From Egibacter rhizosphaerae (lineage in GTDB: Bacteria; Actinomycetota; Nitriliruptoria; Euzebyales; Egibacteraceae), in the NCBI RefSeq assembly GCF_004322855.1, contig NZ_CP036402.1, positions 2,480,001-2,544,000 on the forward strand: DNA of 64,000 bases, read 5' to 3'. Under the pieces are notes generated by a model, which had not been told where the DNA came from, did no database searches, and saw only the letters and a program-made list of their open reading frames with translations. Below, one piece after another: positions 11,596 through 20,094 of this stretch. The position numbers were made by a program, and so were the translations under genes. Within the stretch, counting starts at the first letter, position 1. Every line of letters starts with the position of its first letter.

Positions 11596-11639
11596 GGCTC
11601 GTCCCGGCCCGAGGCGTGGGGCTCGGGCCGGGACGAGCC
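11596..11639 (+). terminator. hairpin terminator, 18-bp perfect stem
   Basis: Left arm 11596-11613 and right arm 11622-11639 are perfectly complementary (18 bp, nearly all G-C) around an 8-base loop, starting 7 bases after the membrane-protein stop. No T-run follows, as is usual for very GC-rich actinobacterial terminators. It separates the lipoprotein/membrane-protein pair from the regulator gene. Confidence 0.8.
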
Positions 11640-11700
11640 CCATCCGTCGCGCGACGACCGACCGACCGCGGAACGTATCCATGAACGGCGGGAGCATCTG

Positions 11701-13857
11701 ATGGCGGGTTGCGCCGAGAGGGCATCGATCCGCCTCCTCGGGCGGGTCGCGGTCACCGGGGCCGATGGTGAGTTCGAGCCCCCGCCGCGGACGTGGGGCC
11801 TCGTGGTGGCGTTGGCGCTGCGCCCGCAGGGATTCGAGCGGGAGGAGCTCGCGCGGATCGTCGCTCCCGAGCTCGAACGCACGTCCGCTCGCCGCCGCCT
11901 CTCGCGCCTGCTGTGGCTTCTGCGCGACGCGGTGCCCGACCTGGCGCTCTCGATCACGAGTCGGCGCGTCACCCTGCCCGCGGACGCCCGCGAGGTCGAC
12001 GTCGAGCAGATGCTCGCCTCGGCGCGCAGCGAGGCCGCCGACGACCTGGAGCTGGCCCTTCAGGGGACGTCGGGCGCGTTGGCTCAAGGGTGCGACCTGC
12101 CCTGGGTCGTCGAGCGCCGCAGGGAGGTGACCGCGGCGGTGCGCGACGCCATCGCTAAGCTCGCGAGTTGGCACCTCGCAGCCGACCGGCCGGCCGAGGC
12201 GATCCGTGTCCTTGCCCCGCGCCAGGCCGAGTACGCGGGGGACGGTGAGCTGCTCGGACTGCGCCTGCGGGCCCACCTCGCCCTCGGCGAGCGCGCGCAA
12301 GGGCTCGCCGCGCTGGATCGCTGGTGCGAGCAGAGCGGGCTGGAGGAGGAGCGGCTACCCCCGCACCTCCGCGAGCTCGTCGGCCAGCTGCGCGGGGAAC
12401 GGGACGAGGTCGCCTATCACGAGCCGCGCCCGACCGCCCCGCCACACGCCTGGCAGGCGTTCGCGCACGGCTGCGGGCCGCGCGGGGACCGACGCGGGCA
12501 GAACCGGGCGATCGGCGTGCTGCGTCAGGCCGTCACCGACGGGACGCTGTCACGCGACGAGCTCCGGCTGGTCGAGATCGACCGAGCGCTCGACGAGCAC
12601 GCTCTGGCGCTCGCGGAGCGGCTGCTCGCCATGGCCGACGCCGACAGCGGTGCGGTCGCGGTGCGGCGGGCGCGGCTCGCGCTCCTCTCGTGGCGGCTCG
12701 ACGAGGCGGTGCAGGAGGCCTCGCGCGCGCTGGTCGACCACTACTGCGAGGGCGAGCGCGAGGCGCGGGTGGCCGCGCTGCTCGTCCAAGCGGCGGCGCA
12801 CTCGCGGCGGGCGGACAAACGCGACGCGATCGCGAGCGCACAGGAGGCCCACCGAGCGGCTCGCGATCTCGGCCGGGCCGACCTGGAACTCGCCGCCGAG
12901 CTCGCCCACGGCCGCGAGCTCCTGCGCCAAGGGCGGTTCGCCCAGGCGCTCGACCGGCTCGATCCCGCGGGTGCCCGCGCCGAGGAGCTGGGCCTCGCGC
13001 GCGTCGAGCTGGACTTGCGGCACGAGACCGCGCGGGCCCGGTGCCGGCTCGGTGAGCTGGACATCGCCGACGTGCAGCAACGTGACCTGCGGCAGCGGTG
13101 GGCCGAGCTGGGCTATCCCGCTCGTGAGGCGGCTGCCGCGAGCGAGCACGCCTACACGCTCATTCGCGCCGGTCGGATCGCCGAGGCGCTCGAGGCCACC
13201 GACGACGCGCGTGACCTCGCCGAGCGCGGCGGCAGCCCCGAGCAGCACGGCTGGGCGTGCTTCTATCGCGCGCTCGCACTGACCTGCCGCGACGGGATGG
13301 TCGACGCGTCGTGGCGGGCCGCGCTGGTCGCCACCGAGCGTGCCGACGTCGTGGCGGACCCCGGGCTGGTCGCGACGTCCCGGCTGCTGATCGGTCTGCT
13401 CGACTACCTCGCGGATCGTCCTGGCGAGGCGCTCGAGTCCCTGCACGAGGCCCGCGAGCGTTACACGAGCCGCGACGAGTTCGATCACCTGCCGCTCGTG
13501 CTCGCGATCGAGGGCCTCGCGCACCTCGCCCGAGGGGAGGTCGAGCTCGCCCGCGACGCGACGGCGCGCGGGCTGCGCGAGATCGCGCAGCTTGGCGCGA
13601 GCGATTTCGCGGTGGGGTTGCACTACGCGCACGCGCGGGTGCTGGAGGCGTGCGACCGGCCCGAGGAGGCCGGACGCTGGCTGAGCCGGGGGAACGAGCT
13701 TCTGCGGGAGATCGCCCGTGAGGCGGGGCTCGACCCGATGGCGCTGGCGGCCCGCGACCCGCTGACCCGCGCCCTCACGGCCGCCGCGGCCGCGCGGACG
13801 CTGGACGACACGCCCGCCAGCGCCGCCCGCCGGACGTCGTCGGACCGGCGCCCCTAA
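11701..13857 (+). CDS. BTAD-TPR transcriptional regulator, paralogue 1
   Basis: 718 aa; ATG at 11701 with GGGAG upstream. Residues about 9-98 form an OmpR/SARP-type winged helix (RLLGRVAVTG...LARIVAP...ARRRLSRLLWLLRDAVPDLAL). Residues about 100-240 fit the bacterial transcriptional activation domain, including the CDLPWVVERRREV helix. The rest is a long alpha-helical repeat region of TPR type. Unlike full AfsR-like proteins it has no nucleotide-binding domain. It is clearly paralogous to 16952-19096 (same length, same order, many shared stretches such as RRRLSRLLWLLRDAVP). No biosynthetic cluster adjoins it. It ends in a 4-base overlap with the convergent neighbour. Confidence 0.85.
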   Translation: MAGCAERASIRLLGRVAVTGADGEFEPPPRTWGLVVALALRPQGFEREELARIVAPELERTSARRRLSRLLWLLRDAVPDLALSITSRRVTLPADAREVDVEQMLASARSEAADDLELALQGTSGALAQGCDLPWVVERRREVTAAVRDAIAKLASWHLAADRPAEAIRVLAPRQAEYAGDGELLGLRLRAHLALGERAQGLAALDRWCEQSGLEEERLPPHLRELVGQLRGERDEVAYHEPRPTAPPHAWQAFAHGCGPRGDRRGQNRAIGVLRQAVTDGTLSRDELRLVEIDRALDEHALALAERLLAMADADSGAVAVRRARLALLSWRLDEAVQEASRALVDHYCEGEREARVAALLVQAAAHSRRADKRDAIASAQEAHRAARDLGRADLELAAELAHGRELLRQGRFAQALDRLDPAGARAEELGLARVELDLRHETARARCRLGELDIADVQQRDLRQRWAELGYPAREAAAASEHAYTLIRAGRIAEALEATDDARDLAERGGSPEQHGWACFYRALALTCRDGMVDASWRAALVATERADVVADPGLVATSRLLIGLLDYLADRPGEALESLHEARERYTSRDEFDHLPLVLAIEGLAHLARGEVELARDATARGLREIAQLGASDFAVGLHYAHARVLEACDRPEEAGRWLSRGNELLREIAREAGLDPMALAARDPLTRALTAAAAARTLDDTPASAARRTSSDRRP

Positions 13858-16769
13858 CCGGTGGCCCCGTCCTCCCACGCCGCGGTGCGCGCGCGACGGC
13901 GCAGCGCCTCGGCCTGCGCCGAACGACCTGCCGCCTCCAGGAGCCCGGCGGCACGGTCGTGGCGGGCCGTGTCGAACGGGGCGATCGCGATCGCGTCCCC
14001 GAACAGCCGGGCCGCCTCGTCGGCATCCCCGCTCTCGGCGGCCGCCGTCGCCACCTGGTCCAGCAGCGCGAGCCGCAGCCGCGCGACCTCCCTCCTCGCC
14101 GGCTCGACCCATTCCTCGCCCCGGTTGTCGGGCAAGAGGTCGCCGGCGAGACCCAGGGCGATCCGCGCGCCCTCCCGGGAGCCGGTCGACCCGTGCAGCG
14201 CCTCCCTGGCGGCCTCGACGAACGCCGCGTGGTCGATCGTGGCGCCCTCGGGCAGGGTGAGCCGGTCGCCGTCGCGGGTCACGAGGTCGGCGCACTCCCG
14301 ACGCAGCCGGGCGAGCACTCGCCGGAGCCGCTGGCGACCCGCGTGGGGGTCGGTCTCGGGCCAGAGCGCCTCGATCACCTGCTCGGAGGACGCGCTCCCA
14401 CCCTGCAGGGCCACGATCTTCACGAGGGCGGCGAGGCGGCCGTCCGGGGGGGTGGCGTCGTGACCGGCGTGATCCACACGGAACCCGTCGAACAGCCGCA
14501 CCACGGTGCGTGGGGAGGGCTCGTCCGCCGGCTCGCTTGTGACGAGCGGGGCGAGCTGCGCCGCGAGCCGAGCCTCGCGGATCCACGGTGCGTCCGGGAC
14601 GTCGGTCGCCTCGGCGCGCTCGAGGGCGTCGCGCACGTGGGCCGCGGCGTCGTCCCGGGCGCCGCGACGGCGCGCAGCCTCCGCGCGCAGGAGGGCGACG
14701 CGCCAACGCTCCCGGGGTTCGAGGGCCGGTCGTTGCACGGCCTCCTCCAGATAGTCCTCGGCCCGCTGGGGATCGCCGCTGCGCGCGTGCAGCGCGAACG
14801 CGGCGAGCGGCACGAGGCCGAGCGTGCCGGTGTCAGCGGTGTCCGCCCGGGCGAGCAGGTCCCAGGCCCGATCGACCTCGCCGACCCGGTCCAGCAGCTG
14901 GGCGAGGTCGGCGAGCAGGTAGGCGCCACCGGAGGTGTCGACGAACCGGTCGCCGGCCAGGCGCAGCGCCTCGTCCACCGCCCGGACGGTGCCGGGGGCG
15001 TCCCCACGATGCGAGGCCGAGCGGGCGAACCCCCACTGCGCGTACACCTGGGCGGTGCGGTCCTGGAGACGCTCGCCGAGCCGTGCGGTCTCCGCGAAGC
15101 ACCGGTCGGCTTCCTCGTGGCGCCCGGCGTAGGTGAGCACGTACCCCAGGAACGGCAGGGCGTTCGCGCGCTGCTGGCTGAACGCGCCCGCGTTGGCGAG
15201 GGCCGTGTCGAGGTAGGTGATGGCGTCCTCGTGGCGCCCCAACGGCCACGCGACGACGAGTCCGCGGAAGAGCGCGACCTGGGCCAACAGCGACGACTCC
15301 CCGAGCCGGTCCCAGATGCCCATCGCCTCGGCCAGCAGCCCGTCCGCGCGGCGCAGGTCCGCCTCCTCCCGGCTCGAGGCCGTGATGCGCGCCACGGCCT
15401 GCAGCGCTTTCGCGCGGACGACGGGTCGGTCGGTGTCGGTGCGGGCGAGCAGCTCCTCCGCCCGCTCGTGCACGTCGTCCTCCCGGCCCTGGTACATCTC
15501 GGCGAGGATGCGCTCGGCCTCGACCTCGTCGGCCATGGCGGGGTCGGGCGGCAGGGCCTCCGCGCGCTCCAGCGCGGCGTGGCTGCCCTCGATGTCGTGT
15601 GCGTGGCGGCACGCGCGGGACAGGTGCACGAGCACGCGCGGATCGCGGCGCAGCGCCGCGTCGCTCACCGACCCGCAGAGACGCTGCAGGGGCTCGGGAC
15701 CCAGCTGGACGGCGGCCTGGCTCGACCACGAGCCCGCGGTCGCGACCGCGCGCTCCTCGCAGCCGGCGCGCAGCAACACCCACACGGCGGCCCGGCGCTC
15801 CTCGCGCAGGTCGTAGGCGCGCGCGGCGGTCTCGGCGGTGGAGGTGTCGAGGGACGCCCGACCGACGAGCTGGTCCCGTACGGGATCGGTGATCGTCCAC
15901 CATCCGTCCCGCGTGGGGGTGAGCGGCAGTCCGGCCGCGGCGAGCGTGTCCAGCGTGCCGGCGCGCCCCGCGACGCGGTCCGTGAGTGGCCCGTCGAGCA
16001 GCGGCAGGTGCGCGAGCTGGACGACCAGGTCCCGGTCCTCGGGGCGCAGTCGTCCGAGCGCGGATTCGGTGAGCGCCCCGAGCGTCGCGGGTTCCTGGGC
16101 GTGCCGCTGGATCGCCGCGCCGGTGTCCTCGGCGGGCAGTGCGGGCAGGAGCATGCGCAGCGCCGCGGGCCAGCCGGCCGTGGTGCGCCGCAGCAGCCCC
16201 GCATCGTCCTCCGACAGGTCGAGGCCGTAGGCACGGCCGAGCTCGGCGATCTCGGCCTCGGAGAACGCGAGGTCGTCACTCGACAGCAGTGTCGCGTCGG
16301 GGCGCTCGCTCAGCGGACGCAGCTCGGGTGGCAGCCAGCGGGCACACAGGACGACCACGTGCGGCTCGGGCAGCTCCTCGATCGCCTCGCGCAGGTAGCG
16401 GGCGGCGTCGTCTTGCAGTCGCTGGGCGTCGTCGACGAGCAGCAGCGTCGGCTCGCTCACCTCCACCAGCCCGTCGTGCAGCGCGTCGGCGAGGCCGCTC
16501 GGGTCGGCGGCGGTGGCGTCGAGGATCTCCGAGGCCTCCTCGAGGCGGGCACGCGCCAACGCCTGCCGCACGCTCTCCAGCAGCTGGTGGGCGTCGGCGG
16601 CGTCCTGGCGTACGCGCACCCGCGCGGCGGGGCACTCGTGCGTCTCGAGGAGCTCGGCGGCCAGGGCCGTCTTGCCGTAGCCCGCTCCCGCGATCACCGC
16701 GGAGATACGTGTCCGCAACAGCGCCTGCCGAAGGTGCGGCCGCGCGACGTGCTCGGCCGCCATCGTCAT
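13854..16769 (-). CDS. STAND ATPase-TPR-BTAD regulator (MalT/LAL-like)
   Basis: 971 aa from the ATG at 16769, which has an excellent GGGAGG ribosome-binding site six bases upstream; an alternative start at 16796 lacks one. Walker A is GAGYGKT at 28-34 and Walker B is LLLVDDAQ near 105-115, both characteristic of MalT-like signal-transduction ATPases. A helical TPR region covers about 290-720. The C-terminus carries a winged helix (VVRLFDGFRVDHAG...) and a BTAD-like domain instead of the LuxR helix-turn-helix of MalT. The product should be an ATP-dependent, ligand-gated transcription factor. Its stop codon overlaps that of the convergent BTAD-TPR gene. Confidence 0.85.
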   Translation of the reverse strand: MTMAAEHVARPHLRQALLRTRISAVIAGAGYGKTALAAELLETHECPAARVRVRQDAADAHQLLESVRQALARARLEEASEILDATAADPSGLADALHDGLVEVSEPTLLLVDDAQRLQDDAARYLREAIEELPEPHVVVLCARWLPPELRPLSERPDATLLSSDDLAFSEAEIAELGRAYGLDLSEDDAGLLRRTTAGWPAALRMLLPALPAEDTGAAIQRHAQEPATLGALTESALGRLRPEDRDLVVQLAHLPLLDGPLTDRVAGRAGTLDTLAAAGLPLTPTRDGWWTITDPVRDQLVGRASLDTSTAETAARAYDLREERRAAVWVLLRAGCEERAVATAGSWSSQAAVQLGPEPLQRLCGSVSDAALRRDPRVLVHLSRACRHAHDIEGSHAALERAEALPPDPAMADEVEAERILAEMYQGREDDVHERAEELLARTDTDRPVVRAKALQAVARITASSREEADLRRADGLLAEAMGIWDRLGESSLLAQVALFRGLVVAWPLGRHEDAITYLDTALANAGAFSQQRANALPFLGYVLTYAGRHEEADRCFAETARLGERLQDRTAQVYAQWGFARSASHRGDAPGTVRAVDEALRLAGDRFVDTSGGAYLLADLAQLLDRVGEVDRAWDLLARADTADTGTLGLVPLAAFALHARSGDPQRAEDYLEEAVQRPALEPRERWRVALLRAEAARRRGARDDAAAHVRDALERAEATDVPDAPWIREARLAAQLAPLVTSEPADEPSPRTVVRLFDGFRVDHAGHDATPPDGRLAALVKIVALQGGSASSEQVIEALWPETDPHAGRQRLRRVLARLRRECADLVTRDGDRLTLPEGATIDHAAFVEAAREALHGSTGSREGARIALGLAGDLLPDNRGEEWVEPARREVARLRLALLDQVATAAAESGDADEAARLFGDAIAIAPFDTARHDRAAGLLEAAGRSAQAEALRRRARTAAWEDGATG

Positions 16770-16951
16770 CACTGGCCTCCCGCGCCGTGCCCTCATCGTG
16801 TCACGCCCGTGTCACGCCCTATCGTGCACCATCCTTCACACGCGGCGATCCCCCGACGCGGGAGACGAGGGGAACGCCGCGCAGCGCCACGCGCATCACG
16901 GGGGGACGCGCGTGGCTCGGTGGATCGACGGTCGAGTCGAGAGGCGAGGTC

Positions 16952-19096
16952 ATGGGATCTGTGAACGTGCGGGTGAGATTGCTCGGGCCGGTGCGGGTCG
17001 AGACGGACGGGCGGGTGCAGGAGCCTCCGCCGCGAACCCACGGCCTGTTGGCGGTGCTCGCGCTCGAGCCCGGCGGATACGAGCGGGGCCGGCTGGCCGA
17101 GCTCGTGGCCCCCGGGGCCGGGTCGAGTGCAGCGCGACGGCGCCTGTCGCGCTTGCTGTGGCTGCTGCGTGACGCGGTGCCGGCGCTGCCGGTCACCGTC
17201 GGCCCCAGGTGGGTGGCGCTCGACGCCGATCACTTGACGGTCGACGTCGCCGAGGTCGAGGAGCTGGCGGCCTCGGACACGCCCCAGGCGCTGGAGGCGG
17301 CGTTCGAGCGTGTGGGCGGGCCGCTCTGCCCCGACGTCGACCTGCCCTGGGTCAGCGAGCAACGCGAACGGGTGCGCACCCTGGCCGAGCGGATCGCTGC
17401 GCGCGTTGCCGAGGACCGCGCCGGGCGCGGCGAGATGGCGGCGGCTCGGGACGCCGCGGATTGGCTGCTGGCCCACGATCCGGGCTCGACGACCGCGCTC
17501 GAGCTGCGGCTCCGCGCCGACCGGGTGCTCGGCCGCCGACAGGAGGCCGACGAGGCGGTCGCGGCGTGGGAGCAGGCGCAGGGTGCCACCGAGGCCTCCG
17601 CCCCGCCGGTTGTACGCGACCTGTTGGCCGCGATCCGGCGCGAAGCGACCATGCCTGAGGTGCCCCGCGAGGACGCCGCTCCCGAGGAGTGGCAGCTCGA
17701 GGCCCGGTTGGCGGGTGCCCGCGGTGATACGTCGGGGCAGCGGCGGGCGCTCGCGATGCTGCGCAACGCCTCCAGCCTCGGACGGATCACCCGCGCCGAG
17801 CTGCGCATCGCCGAGGTCGACGCGGCGCTCGACCGCGAGGAGTACCCGCTGGCAGACCGCTTGCTCGCCATGGGCCGCGACGATCCCGACACGGTGGCGC
17901 TGCAGATCCGCCGCTGCCGCGTCGCGCTCGCCCACGGGGCGCTGGATCAGGCGATGGAGGAGGCCAGCGACGCGCTGCTGCGCGCCTACTGCGACCGACG
18001 GGAGCTCGCGCGGCTCGAGGCGCTGCTGGCGCTGGCCGCGGTGATGTCGGCGCGGGGCGAGGGGCGAGAGGCCCTGGGTGCCGCTGCGCAGGCCCAGGAG
18101 ATCGCCGAGCGCGCTGGGCGGCTCGACGCCGTGCTCGAGGCGGACCTGGTGGCGGGGCGCGAGGAGGCACGGCAGGGCCGCTTCAAGGCGGCCGCGACCC
18201 GCCTCGTCGAAACCCGGGCGCGGGCTGCGGGATCGGGGTTCGCGCGGCTCGAGGGCGAGGCGTTGCACGAACTCGCCCGAGCACGGTGCCGGCTCGGGGA
18301 GCTCGACGCGGCCGACGGGCTCCACCGCGAGGCGCGCGAGCACTGGCGGCGCCTGTCCCTGCCGGTGCGGGAAGCGGTTGCCTGCGGCGAGCACGCGCAC
18401 ACCCGGGCGCGGGCCGCGCAGCACGAGGAGGCGCACGAGCTCGCCGAGCGCAGCGAGGAGCTCGCGACGGGCGCCGGCGCGAGCTCCGCCGCCGGGTGGG
18501 CGTGCCTGTCGAGCGGGCTGGTGCGGTTGTTCGAGGGTGACACCGAGCACGCGGATCGTGCCTTCGCACGGGCCGAGGCCCACGCCGGGAAGGACGCCGA
18601 CGACTCGCTCACCGCGGCGCTCGCGGTCCACCGCGGCTTCGCGGCCTACCTGCGCGGCGAGTCGTCGTCGGCGCTGGCCGAGGTGACCAGCGCCCGGGAG
18701 TGGTACGAGCGTCGCGACGAGCTCGAGCAGCTGCCGGTCATGCTCGTGGTCGAGGCGCTCGCCCGACTCAAGCTCGGCGAGCTGCACGCGGCGCGTGTGG
18801 CGACGGAGCGCGCCCTCACCGAGGTGGCCCAGCTCGGCGCGGGTGACCTCGCGGTATGGGTGCACTATGCCCACGGGCGGGTGCTGGAGAGCGCCGGTGA
18901 CGACGAGAACGCCCGCGTGTGGTTCGGGCACGGGATCGATCAGCTGCACGCGATGGCGTGCGCGGCCGGGGTCTCGGCCGAGGAGTTCGCCACCCGCGAC
19001 CCGCTGACGCGCGGGCTCGGGGTGGCCGCGACCGCCGCCGGCGTGGCGAACGTGCCGGCCACGTGGGTCACGGGCCGCCCCGCCGGGGTGGCCTAG
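16952..19096 (+). CDS. BTAD-TPR transcriptional regulator, paralogue 2
   Basis: 714 aa; ATG at 16952 preceded by GAGGCGAGGTC. Same layout as 11701-13857: winged helix (VRLLGPVRVETDG...LAELVAPGAG...RRRLSRLLWLLRDAVPAL), BTAD with DVDLPWVSEQRERV, then helical repeats to the end. It is transcribed divergently from the STAND-BTAD gene, with 182 bp between the starts. That interval (16770-16951) contains a direct duplication CGTGTCACGC CCGTGTCACGC near 16798-16818, a possible operator. No nucleotide-binding domain. Target genes unknown. Confidence 0.85.
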   Translation: MGSVNVRVRLLGPVRVETDGRVQEPPPRTHGLLAVLALEPGGYERGRLAELVAPGAGSSAARRRLSRLLWLLRDAVPALPVTVGPRWVALDADHLTVDVAEVEELAASDTPQALEAAFERVGGPLCPDVDLPWVSEQRERVRTLAERIAARVAEDRAGRGEMAAARDAADWLLAHDPGSTTALELRLRADRVLGRRQEADEAVAAWEQAQGATEASAPPVVRDLLAAIRREATMPEVPREDAAPEEWQLEARLAGARGDTSGQRRALAMLRNASSLGRITRAELRIAEVDAALDREEYPLADRLLAMGRDDPDTVALQIRRCRVALAHGALDQAMEEASDALLRAYCDRRELARLEALLALAAVMSARGEGREALGAAAQAQEIAERAGRLDAVLEADLVAGREEARQGRFKAAATRLVETRARAAGSGFARLEGEALHELARARCRLGELDAADGLHREAREHWRRLSLPVREAVACGEHAHTRARAAQHEEAHELAERSEELATGAGASSAAGWACLSSGLVRLFEGDTEHADRAFARAEAHAGKDADDSLTAALAVHRGFAAYLRGESSSALAEVTSAREWYERRDELEQLPVMLVVEALARLKLGELHAARVATERALTEVAQLGAGDLAVWVHYAHGRVLESAGDDENARVWFGHGIDQLHAMACAAGVSAEEFATRDPLTRGLGVAATAAGVANVPATWVTGRPAGVA

Positions 19097-19252
19097 CTCC
19101 CCGTTCGGCCGTGGCCTCCAGCTCACACGTCCCCCCGTCCGGGCGGTGCCCAGCCCTTCCTGCCGTGCCGGCGGCTCCGTGTCGGCCGCATCCAGCGCCA
19201 CCGGCACCGGTAGGCAAGCACCCCGGTGTCCCACGCGTGTCCCGTTGCCCGG

Positions 19253-19258
19253 TAGGCT
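19253..19258 (+). promoter_or_regulatory. -10 box TAGGCT, leaderless start for the thioesterase gene
   Basis: TAGGCT lies six bases before the ATG at 19265 and no Shine-Dalgarno sequence is present; same arrangement as at clpB, purC and purQ. Confidence 0.55.
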
Positions 19259-19264
19259 CGGGCC

Positions 19265-20074
19265 ATGGCGAGCGGGCCCGGCGGTGAGCTCGATGTCGAT
19301 ACGGTGCTCGAGCGGGGTCGGCCGGGGGTGCACCACGGCGTCGCGAGCGAGCGATGGAGCGTGGGGCCGGCCCTGAACGGCGGGTACGGGCTCGTGCTCG
19401 CGCTCCGAGCGATCGCTGCCGAGGTCCCGGCGCCCGACCCGCTCACGGTCACCGGGCACTTCCTCTCGGGGCTGGTTCCCGGACCCGTGGAGATCGCCGT
19501 CGCGGTGCACCGCGAGGGGCGGCGCGCCGCGGTGGCCACCGCGGCGATCCGCCAGGAGGGGGAGGCGCGCGTCCGCGCGATCGCCCGCTTCGGGGAGCTG
19601 CCGGCCGCACCCGATCCGCAGTACCTGGACGTGGCCCCTCCGTCGTTGCCGCCGCCCGACGCGTGCGTGGGCCGTGAGCCCGGTGCGGGGAATCCGCTGG
19701 GCATCGCGCTGCTCGAACGGGTCGATTGGCGCGTCGACCCGACCGCCCGCGGCTGGATGATCGACGGGATCCCCAACGGGCGGCCCCGCCAGGTCGGGTG
19801 GTTGCGGTTCGCGGACGGACGGCCCAACGACCTCCTCGGCCTGGCCTGCCTGGTCGACGGGATCGCTCCGACGGTGATGGAGCTCGGCATCGGCGGATGG
19901 GTGCCGACCCTGGAGCTCACCGTGCACCTGCGCGCACACCCGGCTGCCGGCTGGTTGCGGTGCGCCCTGGCCTCCCACGTCGTGCAGGGGGGCCTCACCG
20001 ACGAGACGTGCGAGCTGTGGGACGGGGACGGACGCTTCGTGGCAGCGGCGCGCCAGCTCGCCCGCCTCCCCTAG
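19265..20074 (+). CDS. acyl-CoA thioesterase-like protein (double hotdog)
   Basis: 269 aa. The sequence follows the TesB-like/acyl-CoA thioesterase-3 pattern: an N-terminal hotdog with LNGGYGLVLALRAI and a GHFLSGLVPGPVEIAV strand, and a C-terminal hotdog with PTLELTVHLRAHPAAGWLRC, ending in an ETCELWDGDGRFVAAARQLA segment. Such proteins hydrolyse acyl-CoA thioesters in the cytoplasm; substrate cannot be told. It precedes the Cys/Met PLP enzyme by 20 bases, though each gene has its own -10 box. Confidence 0.8.
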   Translation: MASGPGGELDVDTVLERGRPGVHHGVASERWSVGPALNGGYGLVLALRAIAAEVPAPDPLTVTGHFLSGLVPGPVEIAVAVHREGRRAAVATAAIRQEGEARVRAIARFGELPAAPDPQYLDVAPPSLPPPDACVGREPGAGNPLGIALLERVDWRVDPTARGWMIDGIPNGRPRQVGWLRFADGRPNDLLGLACLVDGIAPTVMELGIGGWVPTLELTVHLRAHPAAGWLRCALASHVVQGGLTDETCELWDGDGRFVAAARQLARLP

Positions 20075-20081
20075 GTGCGGG

Positions 20082-20087
20082 TACGGT
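20082..20087 (+). promoter_or_regulatory. -10 box TACGGT, leaderless start for the PLP enzyme
   Basis: TACGGT ends seven bases before the ATG at 20095; no Shine-Dalgarno sequence. It lies just after the thioesterase stop codon. Confidence 0.45.
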
Positions 20088-20094
20088 GCCGCGC

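Noticed and set aside
11701-19096. Regulators of an antibiotic biosynthetic cluster (SARP)
   Set aside because: No biosynthetic genes on either side, and the winged-helix/BTAD proteins carry long TPR tails unlike small SARPs.
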